DNA of 35,309 bases from an uncultured Desulfovibrio sp. (GCA_949291675.1 CASEWR010000009.1:1-35309); one strand, 5' to 3'. Positions 26,152-34,101 are shown, numbered from the stretch's first letter. Notes: generated by a model not told the origin, from the sequence alone. Numbers and translations are program-made.

Positions 26152-26184
26152 TCGTCATGACATCGTCATGGCGTCATCAGGACG
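26152..26184 (+). repeat. 11-bp tandem repeat before pduL
   Basis: Three adjacent 11-bp units, TCGTCATGACA, TCGTCATGGCG and TCATCAGGACG, lie in the spacer between the BMC-H gene and pduL. Confidence 0.55.
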
Positions 26185-26237
26185 CCGCCGCGCGGGTGCC
26201 AGACAAGTATGGCACGACTTCTCATGAGGAAAAATCT

Positions 26238-26933
26238 ATGAATGAACAGGCAATAAAGGACGTGCTTGTCCAGGTGCTTGGCACCATCATCAGAGAGGTG
26301 AAGGCCAGGAACGAGGACGGGGTTCGCAGATACGTCACGGATCCCATTCCCGTAGAGCTCTCGGCCAGACATGCGCACCTTTCTGAAGAGGATGTCATGA
26401 CCCTGTTCGGCAAGCCGCTCACCCCTGTGCGTGAACTGAGCCAGCCCGGCCAGTTCCTCTGCAAGGAAAGGGTGCGCGTCATCGGCCCCAAGGGTGTCAT
26501 GGACAACGTGGCCATTCTCGGTCCTGCACGCAAGAAGACCCAGGTGGAGATTTCCAAGACGGATGCCCGCATGCTGGGAGTCAATGCTCCTGTTCGTCAG
26601 TCCGGGGACACAGAAGGGTCTCCGGGTCTCATCCTGACTTCGGACAAGGGTGTCGTGGGCCTGGACTCAGGCTGCATCGTCGCTGCCCGCCACATTCACA
26701 TGTCCCCCGAAGATGCCGCCCATTACGGCATCAAGGACAAGGACAGAGTCTGTGTGCGTCTCAACACGGACCGCCCGCTGATCATGGAAGACGTTCTTGT
26801 ACGCGTGAACAAGGACTTCCGTCTGGCCATGCATATCGACGCGGACGAAGGCAACGGCGCCGGCTGGCGCAATGGCGTGACCGGCATCATCCTTGGCAAG
26901 TCTGGAGCAGAGCATGGACTTTGCAGCCATTAA
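26238..26933 (+). CDS. pduL: PduL-type phosphate acetyltransferase
   Basis: A 231-aa BMC phosphotransacylase, unrelated to Pta, turning acetyl-CoA into acetyl-phosphate and recycling CoA inside the shell. Family blocks: VELSARHAHLSEEDV, carrying metal-binding His, and the second repeat CIVAARHIHMSPEDAAHYG. Residues 1-20 (MNEQAIKDVLVQVLGTIIRE) look like an N-terminal encapsulation helix. The ATG at 26238 is chosen for GAGGA 7 nt upstream and because the family starts there; the frame from 26130 is an unsupported extension. The last 20 nt overlap the next gene. Confidence 0.93.
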   Translation: MNEQAIKDVLVQVLGTIIREVKARNEDGVRRYVTDPIPVELSARHAHLSEEDVMTLFGKPLTPVRELSQPGQFLCKERVRVIGPKGVMDNVAILGPARKKTQVEISKTDARMLGVNAPVRQSGDTEGSPGLILTSDKGVVGLDSGCIVAARHIHMSPEDAAHYGIKDKDRVCVRLNTDRPLIMEDVLVRVNKDFRLAMHIDADEGNGAGWRNGVTGIILGKSGAEHGLCSH

Positions 26934-27735
26934 TCGCCAGATTGGCGAGCTTGAGAGCTGCATAACTGCGCCTCGCAAGGTCTCCGCCGACGAGCCCCTC
27001 TTCGTCGGCGTTGACCTTGGCACGGCGTACATCGTGCTGGTCGTTGTGGACAGCAGGAAAAAGCCTGTTGCCTGCGCCCTGGAATTTGCCCAGGTGGTGC
27101 GGGACGGGCTGGTTGTTGACTACACCGGTGCCCGCACCATTGTGGCCAGGCTTGTGGAGCAGCTCTCCCAAAAGCTCGGCCGCAGGCTCGAGACTGCTGC
27201 CATTGCCGTGCCTCCGGGAACAAGTGCCCGTGACTGTGCCACCCACACCCATGTGGCCGAGGGCGCAGACCTGGTGGTCACCACCATCCTGGATGAGCCT
27301 ACTGCGGCCAATGCCGTCTTAGGCGTGCGCAACGGCGTGGTGGTGGACATTGGCGGCGGGACCACAGGCCTTTCCATCTTTGAGAACGGCAAGGTGGTCT
27401 ATGTGGCCGACGAGCCCACAGGCGGCACGCATCTGTCCCTGGTTCTGTCCGGCAATTACGGCATCTCCTTCGAAGAGGCGGAAGCCATGAAGAAGGATCC
27501 TGCCCGCTGGAAGGATGTCTTCCACGTGGTGACACCCGTGCTGGAGAAGATGGGTTCCATCATCAGACGTCACATTGCCGGCCGTAAGGTGGAGGCCATC
27601 TACCTTGTGGGCGGTACCTGCTGTCTGAAGGACATGGAGCGCATCATTGCCAAGGAAACGGGCTGCGAGGTCTTCAAGCCCTCCAATCCCTTCCTGGTGA
27701 CACCGCTCGGCATTGCCCTGAGCTGCGAAAAATAA
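26914..27735 (+). CDS. eutJ: EutJ-like Hsp70-fold BMC accessory protein
   Basis: A 273-aa protein of the EutJ group with an actin/Hsp70 ATPase fold. The phosphate-1 motif is FVGVDLGTAYIVLVVVD, followed by ILDEPTAANAVLG, phosphate-2 VVDIGGGTTGLSIF and the adenosine motif IYLVGGTCCLKD. It is thought to assist folding or assembly of BMC enzymes; direct evidence is thin. GGAG sits 6 nt before the ATG, which lies within the end of pduL, so the two are coupled. Confidence 0.9.
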   Translation: MDFAAINRQIGELESCITAPRKVSADEPLFVGVDLGTAYIVLVVVDSRKKPVACALEFAQVVRDGLVVDYTGARTIVARLVEQLSQKLGRRLETAAIAVPPGTSARDCATHTHVAEGADLVVTTILDEPTAANAVLGVRNGVVVDIGGGTTGLSIFENGKVVYVADEPTGGTHLSLVLSGNYGISFEEAEAMKKDPARWKDVFHVVTPVLEKMGSIIRRHIAGRKVEAIYLVGGTCCLKDMERIIAKETGCEVFKPSNPFLVTPLGIALSCEK

Positions 27736-27750
27736 GGCATGCGCCGGTAC

Positions 27751-27792
27751 GGACGCACAGGACGCACAGAAGGACACACTGAAGGACGCGCT
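27751..27792 (+). repeat. Short tandem repeats before the 206-aa BMC gene
   Basis: Units GGACGCACA, GGACGCACAGAA, GGACACACTGAA and GGACGCGCT run head to tail to the ATG at 27793. The AAGGA of the last junction serves as Shine-Dalgarno. Confidence 0.6.
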
Positions 27793-28413
27793 ATGGAACA
27801 GGACAAGCTTGTCGAAAGCATTGTGGCTGAGGTTCTGAAAAGGCTTCTCAGCAGGGATCAGGCTTGCGCAAAGCCCCTGGTCAGGGTCTATGCCTGGAGA
27901 AGCCTCGAGCTTGCCGCCCGCATTCACCCTCTGCTGCAGGCCTGGCACGGCCCTGACGTGGCCCTGGTCTTCAACGGGGAAAAGCAGGAAGGCGAGGTTA
28001 TTGCCCGTCTTCTGCCGCTTCTTTCCTGTACGGACATGGCCGACCTGGCAGCAGGGCAGGCCCACAGCGAGACTGCCCGGGCTGTCCTGCAGGAACTTCT
28101 GCAGGGACACAGGGTCGATGTGCTCGACTATGAATACCTGTCCCATGCAGATACGGCTCCCTCGGCACTCTATGCACTCTACAAAGCCTGTGAGGACAAG
28201 CTCACTTCCTACGGACTGGTCCGCTTCAAGGTGAAACAGCCCGAGACCAGGCACTGCCAGGAAGATCTCATCACAGCAGCCCATCTGGAGCAGGCAGCAG
28301 AAGCGGGGGTGCGCACCCTCATTGTTGCCACTTCTGCCAGGATAACGCCCCTGGCAGCGGAAAGCGCTGACAGACTGGGCATCAAACTGGTCAGGGAAAA
28401 CGGAACGCTATGA
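27793..28413 (+). CDS. BMC-associated protein of unknown function with N-terminal encapsulation helix
   Basis: A 206-aa protein. Residues 1-21 (MEQDKLVESIVAEVLKRLLS) look like an encapsulation helix similar to the aldehyde dehydrogenase tail. The C-terminus (ITAAHLEQAAEAGVRTLIV, then ITPLAAESADRLGIKLV) carries the ITPLA-type motif shared by several small ethanolamine/choline BMC proteins. The middle resembles a flavodoxin-like or phosphatase-like alpha/beta unit only vaguely. No function is assigned. The ATG at 27793 has AAGGA 6 nt upstream. Its stop overlaps the BMC-P start (ATGA). Confidence 0.7.
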   Translation: MEQDKLVESIVAEVLKRLLSRDQACAKPLVRVYAWRSLELAARIHPLLQAWHGPDVALVFNGEKQEGEVIARLLPLLSCTDMADLAAGQAHSETARAVLQELLQGHRVDVLDYEYLSHADTAPSALYALYKACEDKLTSYGLVRFKVKQPETRHCQEDLITAAHLEQAAEAGVRTLIVATSARITPLAAESADRLGIKLVRENGTL

Positions 28414-28679
28414 TTATCGGTGTTGTCATTGGCAATGTCTGGGCCACCAAGAAGGAAGAGGTCCTCAACGGCTGCAAGCTCATGGTTGTGCAGGCAATAG
28501 ATGCGGCAACTGACGAGGCAAAGGAAAGCTTTGTTGCCGTAGACTGTGTTGGCGCAGGCATTGGCGAGCAGGTGCTTGTGGTGACCGGCAGCTCGGCGCG
28601 CATGGCTCTTGCCAACAGGGAGGCTCCGGTGGACGCAGCCATCGTGGGTATTCTTGATCAGGTGGAGATCTCACGCTGA
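28410..28679 (+). CDS. BMC-P pentameric vertex protein (EutN/CcmL/PduN family)
   Basis: An 89-aa protein closing the icosahedral vertices of the shell. Family marks: MIIGVVIGNVWATKK at the start, LMVVQ near residue 25, and the C-terminal APVDAAIVGILDQV. It is the only BMC-P gene in the window. The start overlaps the previous stop in ATGA. Confidence 0.95.
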   Translation: MIIGVVIGNVWATKKEEVLNGCKLMVVQAIDAATDEAKESFVAVDCVGAGIGEQVLVVTGSSARMALANREAPVDAAIVGILDQVEISR

Positions 28680-28864
28680 GCAGGAAACACGGGCTGGTCC
28701 TTCTCTGACCCGGCTTTTCCGACTTTTTTTCAGGCTATGAACAGGAGCGGATGCCTCGTCCTGCCCAAGGGGCAGGGCGAACCTCTTCTCCACTCGGACC
28801 GAACGGAGGCGGCGCAAAGGCCCTTTGCACACCATGTATGCAGAGGCTGGTGCGTCGGAACGTG
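28680..28864 (+). other. Spacer with hairpins and a possible 42-codon leader frame
   Basis: The spacer contains hairpin CCTGCCC/GGGCAGG (28760-28776) and GCAAAGG/CCTTTGC (28814-28828). A short frame from ATG 28737 ends with TGA at 28863-28865, overlapping the next ATG as TGATG. Its translation has no recognised similarity, and its Shine-Dalgarno is poor. Confidence 0.35.
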
Positions 28865-29212
28865 ATGAAACAACTGATTACTGTACAGACGCTTGACGCC
28901 TGCATCAGCAGCGACGGCAAGTGCTATATCGGCCCCAACCAGATTCTGTCTCCCGGTGCCAAGGACGAGCTCGGCCGCCGCAGGGTGGCCATTGTCTACG
29001 GTCCCAAACCCGACGCTTCCTCTGCCTGCTGCTGCCAGAGCAGCAGTGGTTCCGGCAGCACTTCCTGCTGCAAAAAGGGCAGCATCTGCGATCCGGATGA
29101 ACTGGCCATTGCAGTTGCAGCGCTGCTCAAGAAGGAATGCGGCATCAGCGATCCTGCCGAGCTGCGTGCTCTGACCATGGAAGCCCTGCTGCGCATTGTC
29201 CAGAAGTGCTGA
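28865..29212 (+). CDS. Small Cys-rich BMC-locus protein with encapsulation-like C-terminal helix
   Basis: A 115-aa protein without a confident family. The N-terminus (MKQLITVQTLDACISSDGK, then ILSPGAKDELGRRRVAIVYG) resembles the short N-terminal module of some ethanolamine/choline BMC proteins with an ITPxA motif. A central Ser/Gly/Cys stretch (SACCCQSSS to SCCKKGSIC) holds six Cys and could bind metal or an Fe-S cluster. The C-terminal half (DELAIAVAALLKKE, EALLRIVQKC) is amphipathic and resembles encapsulation helices. A role inside the shell is inferred only from this and from context. The start overlaps a short upstream frame by TGATG; the Shine-Dalgarno is weak. Confidence 0.65.
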   Translation: MKQLITVQTLDACISSDGKCYIGPNQILSPGAKDELGRRRVAIVYGPKPDASSACCCQSSSGSGSTSCCKKGSICDPDELAIAVAALLKKECGISDPAELRALTMEALLRIVQKC

Positions 29213-29392
29213 GCCAGACGTGCTGACGTACAAAACGTCCTGAAATGCACACCATGTCTGCAAAACAGGTGCTGCTGACAGCAGCTGACAGCATCTGTTT
29301 TTGCAATGACAGGCAACTGACAACCCGCAGGTACTGACACCTGCGCAAAACATACCAGACTGTACACATACCAGACTGTAAGGAGTCTTGCT
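29213..29392 (+). repeat. Structured spacer with hairpins and a 15-bp direct repeat
   Basis: Palindrome GCTGCTGACAGCAGC (29271-29285), hairpin CGCAGGT/ACCTGCG (29326-29345) and the perfect direct repeat ACATACCAGACTGTA at 29350-29364 and 29366-29380 precede the Shine-Dalgarno AGGAG of the second BMC-H gene. No gene was seen in it. Confidence 0.65.
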
Positions 29393-29677
29393 ATGCAACT
29401 CGATGCCCTTGGAATGATCGAAACAAAAGGCCTTGTCGGCGCTGTTGAGGCTGCCGATGCCATGGTGAAAGCTGCCAACGTGACCCTCATCGGCCGCGTT
29501 CAGGTCGGTGGCGGCCTGGTGACCGTGCTCGTGCGCGGCGATGTGGCTGCCGTGAAGGCTGCCACGGATGCAGGTGCAGCTTCTGCCCAGCGCGTGGGCG
29601 AGCTCGTCAGCGTGCACGTCATCCCCCGTCCTCACTCCGAGGTCGAACTCATTCTGCCCAAGCGCGCTGACGCCTAG
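29393..29677 (+). CDS. BMC-H hexameric shell protein (PduA/EutM-like), copy 2
   Basis: A 94-aa BMC-H protein almost identical to that at 25797 apart from the first five residues and the last four. The pore loop is the same QVGGGLV. High DNA similarity between the two copies points to a recent duplication or gene conversion. AGGAG lies 8 nt before the ATG. It probably co-assembles with copy 1 in mixed facets. Confidence 0.95.
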   Translation: MQLDALGMIETKGLVGAVEAADAMVKAANVTLIGRVQVGGGLVTVLVRGDVAAVKAATDAGAASAQRVGELVSVHVIPRPHSEVELILPKRADA

Positions 29678-29697
29678 GGCTGACCCACTTTTTCATG

Positions 29698-29824
29698 GCG
29701 ATGGGGGCAGCCTGCCCCCATCGCAGGGGCCTCAAGGCCCTGCACGAACAGACCATCCCTCGTCCTTCTGCCGTACCACACGAAATTTTCCGTGACAGAC
29801 ACGCCCGCACGCGGGCCCTGTCAC
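29698..29824 (+). repeat. Cluster of three inverted repeats before the alcohol dehydrogenase gene
   Basis: A perfect 12-bp stem (29698-29709 with 29713-29724) is followed by a 7-bp bulged stem CAGGG-GCC/GGCCCTG (about 29725-29743). A two-part stem GTGACAG/CTGTCAC enclosing GCCCGC/GCGGGC lies at 29792-29824. No T-tracts follow, so they look like RNA-stabilising or processing structures rather than terminators. Confidence 0.6.
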
Positions 29825-29843
29825 GCTATCTCCGGAGCTTTCC

Positions 29844-30953
29844 GTGACACAGTTTTACGGTAAAACGCGCATCTGCTACGGTCAGTATGCCCTGGAAACC
29901 CTGGAAGAACAGCATTGCACCAATGCCTTCCTGGTGACCGACCCCTTCATGGTCAAGAGCGGTCTTGCCGATCAGGTGACAAGTCACCTTGAGCGCATCG
30001 GCCTGCCCTGCACAGTCTTCTCCGACGTGGAACCGGATCCCTCGCTTGAGACCGTCAAGCGGGGAACACAGGAATTTCTCAAAGCCGGGAGCGACCTGCT
30101 CATTACCCTGGGCGGCGGCTCCTCCATTGACACAGGCAAGGCCATAGCCTTCTTTGCCCAGAAGGCTGCTCCCCATCTGCCGAGGCCCGTGCTGGTGGCC
30201 ATTCCCACCACCAGCGGCACAGGCTCGGAAGTGACTGCCTATTCCGTGGTCACGGACAAGGAGCAGGGCGTCAAGATCCCGCTTATTGACGACAGTATCC
30301 TGCCTGACCTTGCCATCCTTGATGCACGCTTCACCAGAACAGTGCCTCCTTCGGTGACTGCGGCCACGGGCATGGACGTGCTCACCCATGCCCTTGAGGC
30401 CTATACCTGCCGCAACAACAATGCCTTCACGGACATCCTGGCCGTGCAGGCCATTCATTATGTCTTTGACTACCTGTATACAAGCTACGTCCACATGGAG
30501 GACATGCAGGCAAGGGAAATGATGCTCTTGGGCTCCTGCATGGCCGGCATGGCCTTCAACAATGCAGGCCTTGGCCTTACCCACAGTATGGCCCATGCCC
30601 TTGGTGGTCAGTTCCATGTGCCCCACGGCCTCGCCAATGCCGTGCTGCTGCCCTATGTCATCCGCTTCAATGTCTTTGACGCAGGCGTGCGCTACCGCGA
30701 GCTGGCCAGGGTGCTGGGTCTGCCCCACGCCAATGTGGAAGAGGGTGTCTCTGCCCTCATCTCCGCCATTCAGGGTCTCAATGACAGCATGAAGATCCCC
30801 TCACGGGTACGCGATCTGAAGATAGAGAAAGCAAGGTACGATGCAGCAATTCCCTCCATGGCAAAGCATGCCCTGGAGGACAGGTGCACGCAGGGCAATC
30901 CGAGACGGCCTTCGCTGCAGGACCTGGTGGAATTGTTCGAAACTGCCTGGTAG
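29844..30953 (+). CDS. Iron-containing alcohol dehydrogenase, BMC type (PduQ-like)
   Basis: A 369-aa class III alcohol dehydrogenase. The NAD-binding motif is LGGGSSIDTGKA near residues 88-99. The metal site is formed by Asp in ILDARF and His in MDVLTHALEAY, LTHSMAHALGG and FHVPHGLANAVLLP. It should reduce acetaldehyde to ethanol and regenerate NAD+ for the acylating dehydrogenase in the same shell. The GTG start has GGAG 7 nt upstream. No obvious terminal encapsulation peptide is seen. Confidence 0.92.
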   Translation: MTQFYGKTRICYGQYALETLEEQHCTNAFLVTDPFMVKSGLADQVTSHLERIGLPCTVFSDVEPDPSLETVKRGTQEFLKAGSDLLITLGGGSSIDTGKAIAFFAQKAAPHLPRPVLVAIPTTSGTGSEVTAYSVVTDKEQGVKIPLIDDSILPDLAILDARFTRTVPPSVTAATGMDVLTHALEAYTCRNNNAFTDILAVQAIHYVFDYLYTSYVHMEDMQAREMMLLGSCMAGMAFNNAGLGLTHSMAHALGGQFHVPHGLANAVLLPYVIRFNVFDAGVRYRELARVLGLPHANVEEGVSALISAIQGLNDSMKIPSRVRDLKIEKARYDAAIPSMAKHALEDRCTQGNPRRPSLQDLVELFETAW

Positions 30954-31003
30954 GCTGACTGCGCGGACCAGGCCATGGTCTGGTCCGCATTCCGGAGGAA
31001 GGA

Positions 31004-32332
31004 ATGGCACATGCGATAGTGGATACAATACGGGAGGCCGGGGTTGTCGGTGCCGGTGGCGCAGGTCTTCCCACGCATGTCAAGACCAATGCACAGGTGG
31101 ACACAGTTCTTGTGAACGGTGCCTCCTGTGAACCCCTGCTCATGAGCGACCCGCATCTCATGGAAGCAGAGACAGAGACCATGCTGCGCGGTCTTGCCGC
31201 AGTGGTCGAGTGTACAGGCGCCTCAAGGGGCATTGTCTGTCTCAAGGGCAAGCACAAAAAGGCCATGGAGGCCGTGCGTGCAGCCTGTGCAAAGACGACA
31301 AACCTTGAGGCCTTTGAGCTTGGTGATTTCTACCCTGCCGGTGACGAGCAGGTGCTGGTGAAGGAAGTGCTCGGCAGAGTGGTTCCCGAACGCGGCCTGC
31401 CCCTCAACGTGGGCTGTGTGGTCAGCAATACCGAGACCATGGTCAATATTGCACATGCCCTGGACGGGAAACCTGTGACGCACCGCTACCTCACTGTGGC
31501 AGGCGAGATTGCCCATCCCATGGTGGTGAAGGTGCCTGTGGGCACGCCGGTGATGGATGTGCTCAACCATGCCGGTGGTCCCACCATCAGGGAGTACAGG
31601 GTAGTGGACGGCGGTCCCATGATGGGTCGCGTGCTGGCTAATGCCACAAAGGCCAGTGTCACCAAGACGACCAGCGGTCTTCTGGTACTTCCCCCGGACC
31701 ACAACGTGGTGCTGCGCAAGGTCATGGACCCTGTCCAGGTGCGCCGCCTGACCTTCAGCATCTGCTGTCAGTGCTCGCGCTGCACGGATTTGTGCCCGCG
31801 CAACCTCCTCGGCCACAGACTGCATCCCAACAAGCTCATGCAGGTCTTTGCCAGTCAGGAGATGGACAGCCCTGTGGCACGCGAAGCCCTGCTCTGCTCC
31901 GAATGCGGCATCTGTGAAAAGTTTGCCTGTCCCATGCTGCTCTCTCCCAGAGAGGTCAACATCCAGATCAAGCGCGTGCTCATGGGCAATGGCGTGCGCT
32001 GGGACAACAAGGGCTGGGAGCTTGTGCCGAGCGCCTTCCGCGAGGAGCGCCGCGTTCCCACCCAGCGCCTCATCCAGAGGCTCGACATTGTGCCCTATGA
32101 CACACACCCGCACTATGAAGGCGAGTTCACCCCCAAGACGGTGCGCATTCCCTTGAAGCAGCACCTCGGAGCTCCCTCGGTCTGCACGGTGCAGGTCGGG
32201 GCCACAGTGCGCTGCGGCGACCTTATTGGCGAGATTCCCGAAGGGGCCATGGCGGCACGTATTCATGCCAGTATCGACGGCGTTGTCACATCTGTGGAAA
32301 ACAATGTGGTAACTATCAGTTCTCAGGGGTAG
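31004..32332 (+). CDS. PduS/RnfC-like Fe-S NADH oxidoreductase of the BMC
   Basis: A 442-aa protein related to RnfC and PduS. The glycine-rich FMN/NADH motif is VGAGGAGLPTHVK (about 15-27). An SLBB-like segment lies around residues 160-210. Two [4Fe-4S] motifs follow: C254-C257-C260-C264 and C298-C301-C304-C309. In PduS such a protein moves electrons for cofactor reactivation; here it may reduce the GRE activase or balance NADH across the shell with the adjacent Cys-pore trimer. A strong GGAGGAAGGA precedes the ATG. Confidence 0.9.
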   Translation: MAHAIVDTIREAGVVGAGGAGLPTHVKTNAQVDTVLVNGASCEPLLMSDPHLMEAETETMLRGLAAVVECTGASRGIVCLKGKHKKAMEAVRAACAKTTNLEAFELGDFYPAGDEQVLVKEVLGRVVPERGLPLNVGCVVSNTETMVNIAHALDGKPVTHRYLTVAGEIAHPMVVKVPVGTPVMDVLNHAGGPTIREYRVVDGGPMMGRVLANATKASVTKTTSGLLVLPPDHNVVLRKVMDPVQVRRLTFSICCQCSRCTDLCPRNLLGHRLHPNKLMQVFASQEMDSPVAREALLCSECGICEKFACPMLLSPREVNIQIKRVLMGNGVRWDNKGWELVPSAFREERRVPTQRLIQRLDIVPYDTHPHYEGEFTPKTVRIPLKQHLGAPSVCTVQVGATVRCGDLIGEIPEGAMAARIHASIDGVVTSVENNVVTISSQG

Positions 32333-32335
32333 TAT

Positions 32336-32899
32336 ATGAGAGTACGCACTATTGGATGTGTTGAACTGAACAGCATCAGCACCGGCATGCATGTGGCTGA
32401 CGAAATGGTCAAGGCCGCTGACGTCGCGCTGGTCCTGGCCCGTCCTACCTGCCCCGGCCGCTATCTGGTGGTGATTACCGGCGATACCGGTGCTGTGACC
32501 TCGTCCGTGCAGCACGGTCGTGCCATTGGCAGGGACATGGTGGTGGACCACTTCATCATTCCCAGCGTGCACGAGGACGTGGTGCCTGCCATGAACGGCA
32601 CAGTGGTTGTGCCCCGCATCAACGCCCTTGGCTGCATTGAGACCTGTACCACTGCTGCCTGTATCCTGGCAGCTGATGCCGCCTCCAAGGCCGGCAATGT
32701 GGACCTCATCGAGCTGCGCTTTGCCGCAGGTCTCGGTGGCAAGGCCTTTGTCACCATGACCGGCGAAGTGAGCTCCGTGCAGGCCGCTGTGGACGCAGGC
32801 GTCGCAGTGGTGGCCGAAGCCGGCAATGGCCCTGTGCTCAGCCACGTGGTCATTCCTTCCCCGAGCGAAGACTTCAAGAAGCATCTGCTCGGCATGTAG
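32336..32899 (+). CDS. BMC-T tandem-domain shell protein (PduT-like)
   Basis: A 187-aa protein with two BMC domains (about 1-90 and 91-187), forming trimers. Cys39 in LARPTCPGRYLVV falls where PduT has the Cys that binds a central [4Fe-4S] cluster at the trimer pore. It lies 3 nt after the PduS-like gene, the same pairing as pduS-pduT, which supports an electron conduit through the shell. The second domain starts at INALGCIETCTTAAC, with further Cys. Confidence 0.9.
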   Translation: MRVRTIGCVELNSISTGMHVADEMVKAADVALVLARPTCPGRYLVVITGDTGAVTSSVQHGRAIGRDMVVDHFIIPSVHEDVVPAMNGTVVVPRINALGCIETCTTAACILAADAASKAGNVDLIELRFAAGLGGKAFVTMTGEVSSVQAAVDAGVAVVAEAGNGPVLSHVVIPSPSEDFKKHLLGM

Positions 32900-32953
32900 C
32901 CGCAGGCCCTGCCACAGTATATTGGACAGCACAGCAGTTTTCAGGGAGCAAGC

Positions 32954-33310
32954 ATGGCAGACATACATCGTCCTGTGCAGCGTGAGGTGCGGGAATACGT
33001 TCCCGGCAAACAGGTCAGCCTGGCCCACGTCATTGCAAGCCCGGACAGGGACATCTACACCCGTCTGGGCCTGGATGATACAGTCAGCAATGCCCTGGGC
33101 ATCCTGACCTTTACCCCTGCGGAAAGCGTCATCATTGCCGCAGACATTGCCACCAAGGCCGGCAGCGTGGAAATAGGCTTCCTTGACCGCTTCGGCGGCT
33201 CCCTGCTGCTCTCTGGTGACGTGGCCAGCGTGGAAAGCGCTGTCAGAGCAGTCATTGCCTACTTCGGACAGGTCCTGCATTACACCACGGCAGACATCAC
33301 CAGAACCTGA
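32954..33310 (+). CDS. Circularly permuted BMC-H shell protein (EutS/PduU family)
   Basis: A 118-aa shell protein. The N-terminal strand region REYVPGKQVSLAHVIASPD and the following LTFTPAESVIIAADIATKAGSVEIGFLDRF are typical of the permuted EutS/PduU/CutR group, whose hexamers carry a small beta-barrel over the pore. GGGAG lies before the ATG. In the Eut and Pdu systems this protein pairs with the EutP/PduV GTPase, which is the next gene here. Confidence 0.93.
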   Translation: MADIHRPVQREVREYVPGKQVSLAHVIASPDRDIYTRLGLDDTVSNALGILTFTPAESVIIAADIATKAGSVEIGFLDRFGGSLLLSGDVASVESAVRAVIAYFGQVLHYTTADITRT

Positions 33311-33411
33311 GCAGACTTTCCCAGTGCTCCCGCATAGCAAGGAGCATGCTCCTTACACCAGGGCCTCCCGGCCGGTGCCCAGTGCACTGACTGCGGGGCC
33401 CTGTGTCTTTC

Positions 33412-33489
33412 GGACCTGAAGGGCCAGGGTGAAGGGCCCGGGTGAAGGATCAGGGTGAAGGATCAGGGCGCAGGACCTGCCTGAAGGGC
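33412..33489 (+). repeat. Six tandem 13-bp units before the EutP/PduV gene
   Basis: Six head-to-tail 13-bp units in exact phase start at 33412, 33425, 33438, 33451, 33464 and 33477. The core form is CAGGGTGAAGGAT; units 2 to 4 differ by one to three bases and the outer ones are more degenerate. The Shine-Dalgarno GGAGG (33495-33499) follows directly. Confidence 0.8.
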
Positions 33490-33504
33490 AGGGCGGAGGG
33501 AACC

Positions 33505-34101
33505 ATGACAGATATGCCAGGTATGGCAGACAGGGCAGCGCTGGCAGAGGACCAGGGCAGCACAGGCCTGCGGGGGTGCGATGGCGCGACAGACACAGCA
33601 GCCGCAAGGCAGCCTGTCATCATGCTCATAGGCGAGGGGCACAGCGGCAAGAGCACCGTGATTCAGGCCCTCACAGGCCAGGACTACCGGCCCCGCAAGG
33701 CCCTGGCACCGGTCTATTTCCGCAACTTCGTGGACACGCCGGGCGAGTTTCTGGAAAACCGCCGCTTCTACCGCTCGCTCATCACCGCGTCCATGACCTG
33801 CGACATCCTCCTCTTTATCCAGGATGCCACCAGAAGCTCCTGCCTGCTGCCTCCGGGCTTTGCTGCCATGTTCAACCGTGTGGTCGCAGGCTTTGTCAGC
33901 AAGTGCGATCACGAACAGGCCAATATCGCGCGTGCAGAGAAGTTTTTACGCAATGCAGGGGTGAAGACCATACTGCACGGGGCCCTGCACACACAGGGAG
34001 GTGCTGATGCAGTGCAGGCACACCTTGCTGCCTTGTGGCGCGAGGCAGGGGGCAGGCGCAGGCTCAGACTCAGGCTCAGACAAGATAAGCCCGTCGCGTA
34101 A
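33505..34101 (+). CDS. EutP/PduV-like small GTPase of the BMC
   Basis: A 198-aa P-loop protein. Walker A is GEGHSGKST (43-51), and the G3 motif is in FVDTPGEFLE. Residues 1-36 are a poorly conserved, Ala/Gly/Asp-rich extension. The C-terminus ends in an Arg/Leu-alternating tail (GGRRRLRLRLRQ). PduV binds the outer face of the shell, probably through PduU, and is linked to BMC movement. The ATG at 33505 has GGAGG 5 nt upstream. It is the last gene of the BMC run before a 717-bp gap. Confidence 0.85.
   Translation: MTDMPGMADRAALAEDQGSTGLRGCDGATDTAAARQPVIMLIGEGHSGKSTVIQALTGQDYRPRKALAPVYFRNFVDTPGEFLENRRFYRSLITASMTCDILLFIQDATRSSCLLPPGFAAMFNRVVAGFVSKCDHEQANIARAEKFLRNAGVKTILHGALHTQGGADAVQAHLAALWREAGGRRRLRLRLRQDKPVA

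Noticed and set aside
31223..33340. A 705-codon frame antisense to the PduS-like and shell genes
   Set aside because: It is a GC-driven mirror frame over clearly conserved genes; its His/Gly-rich translation is typical of such shadows.
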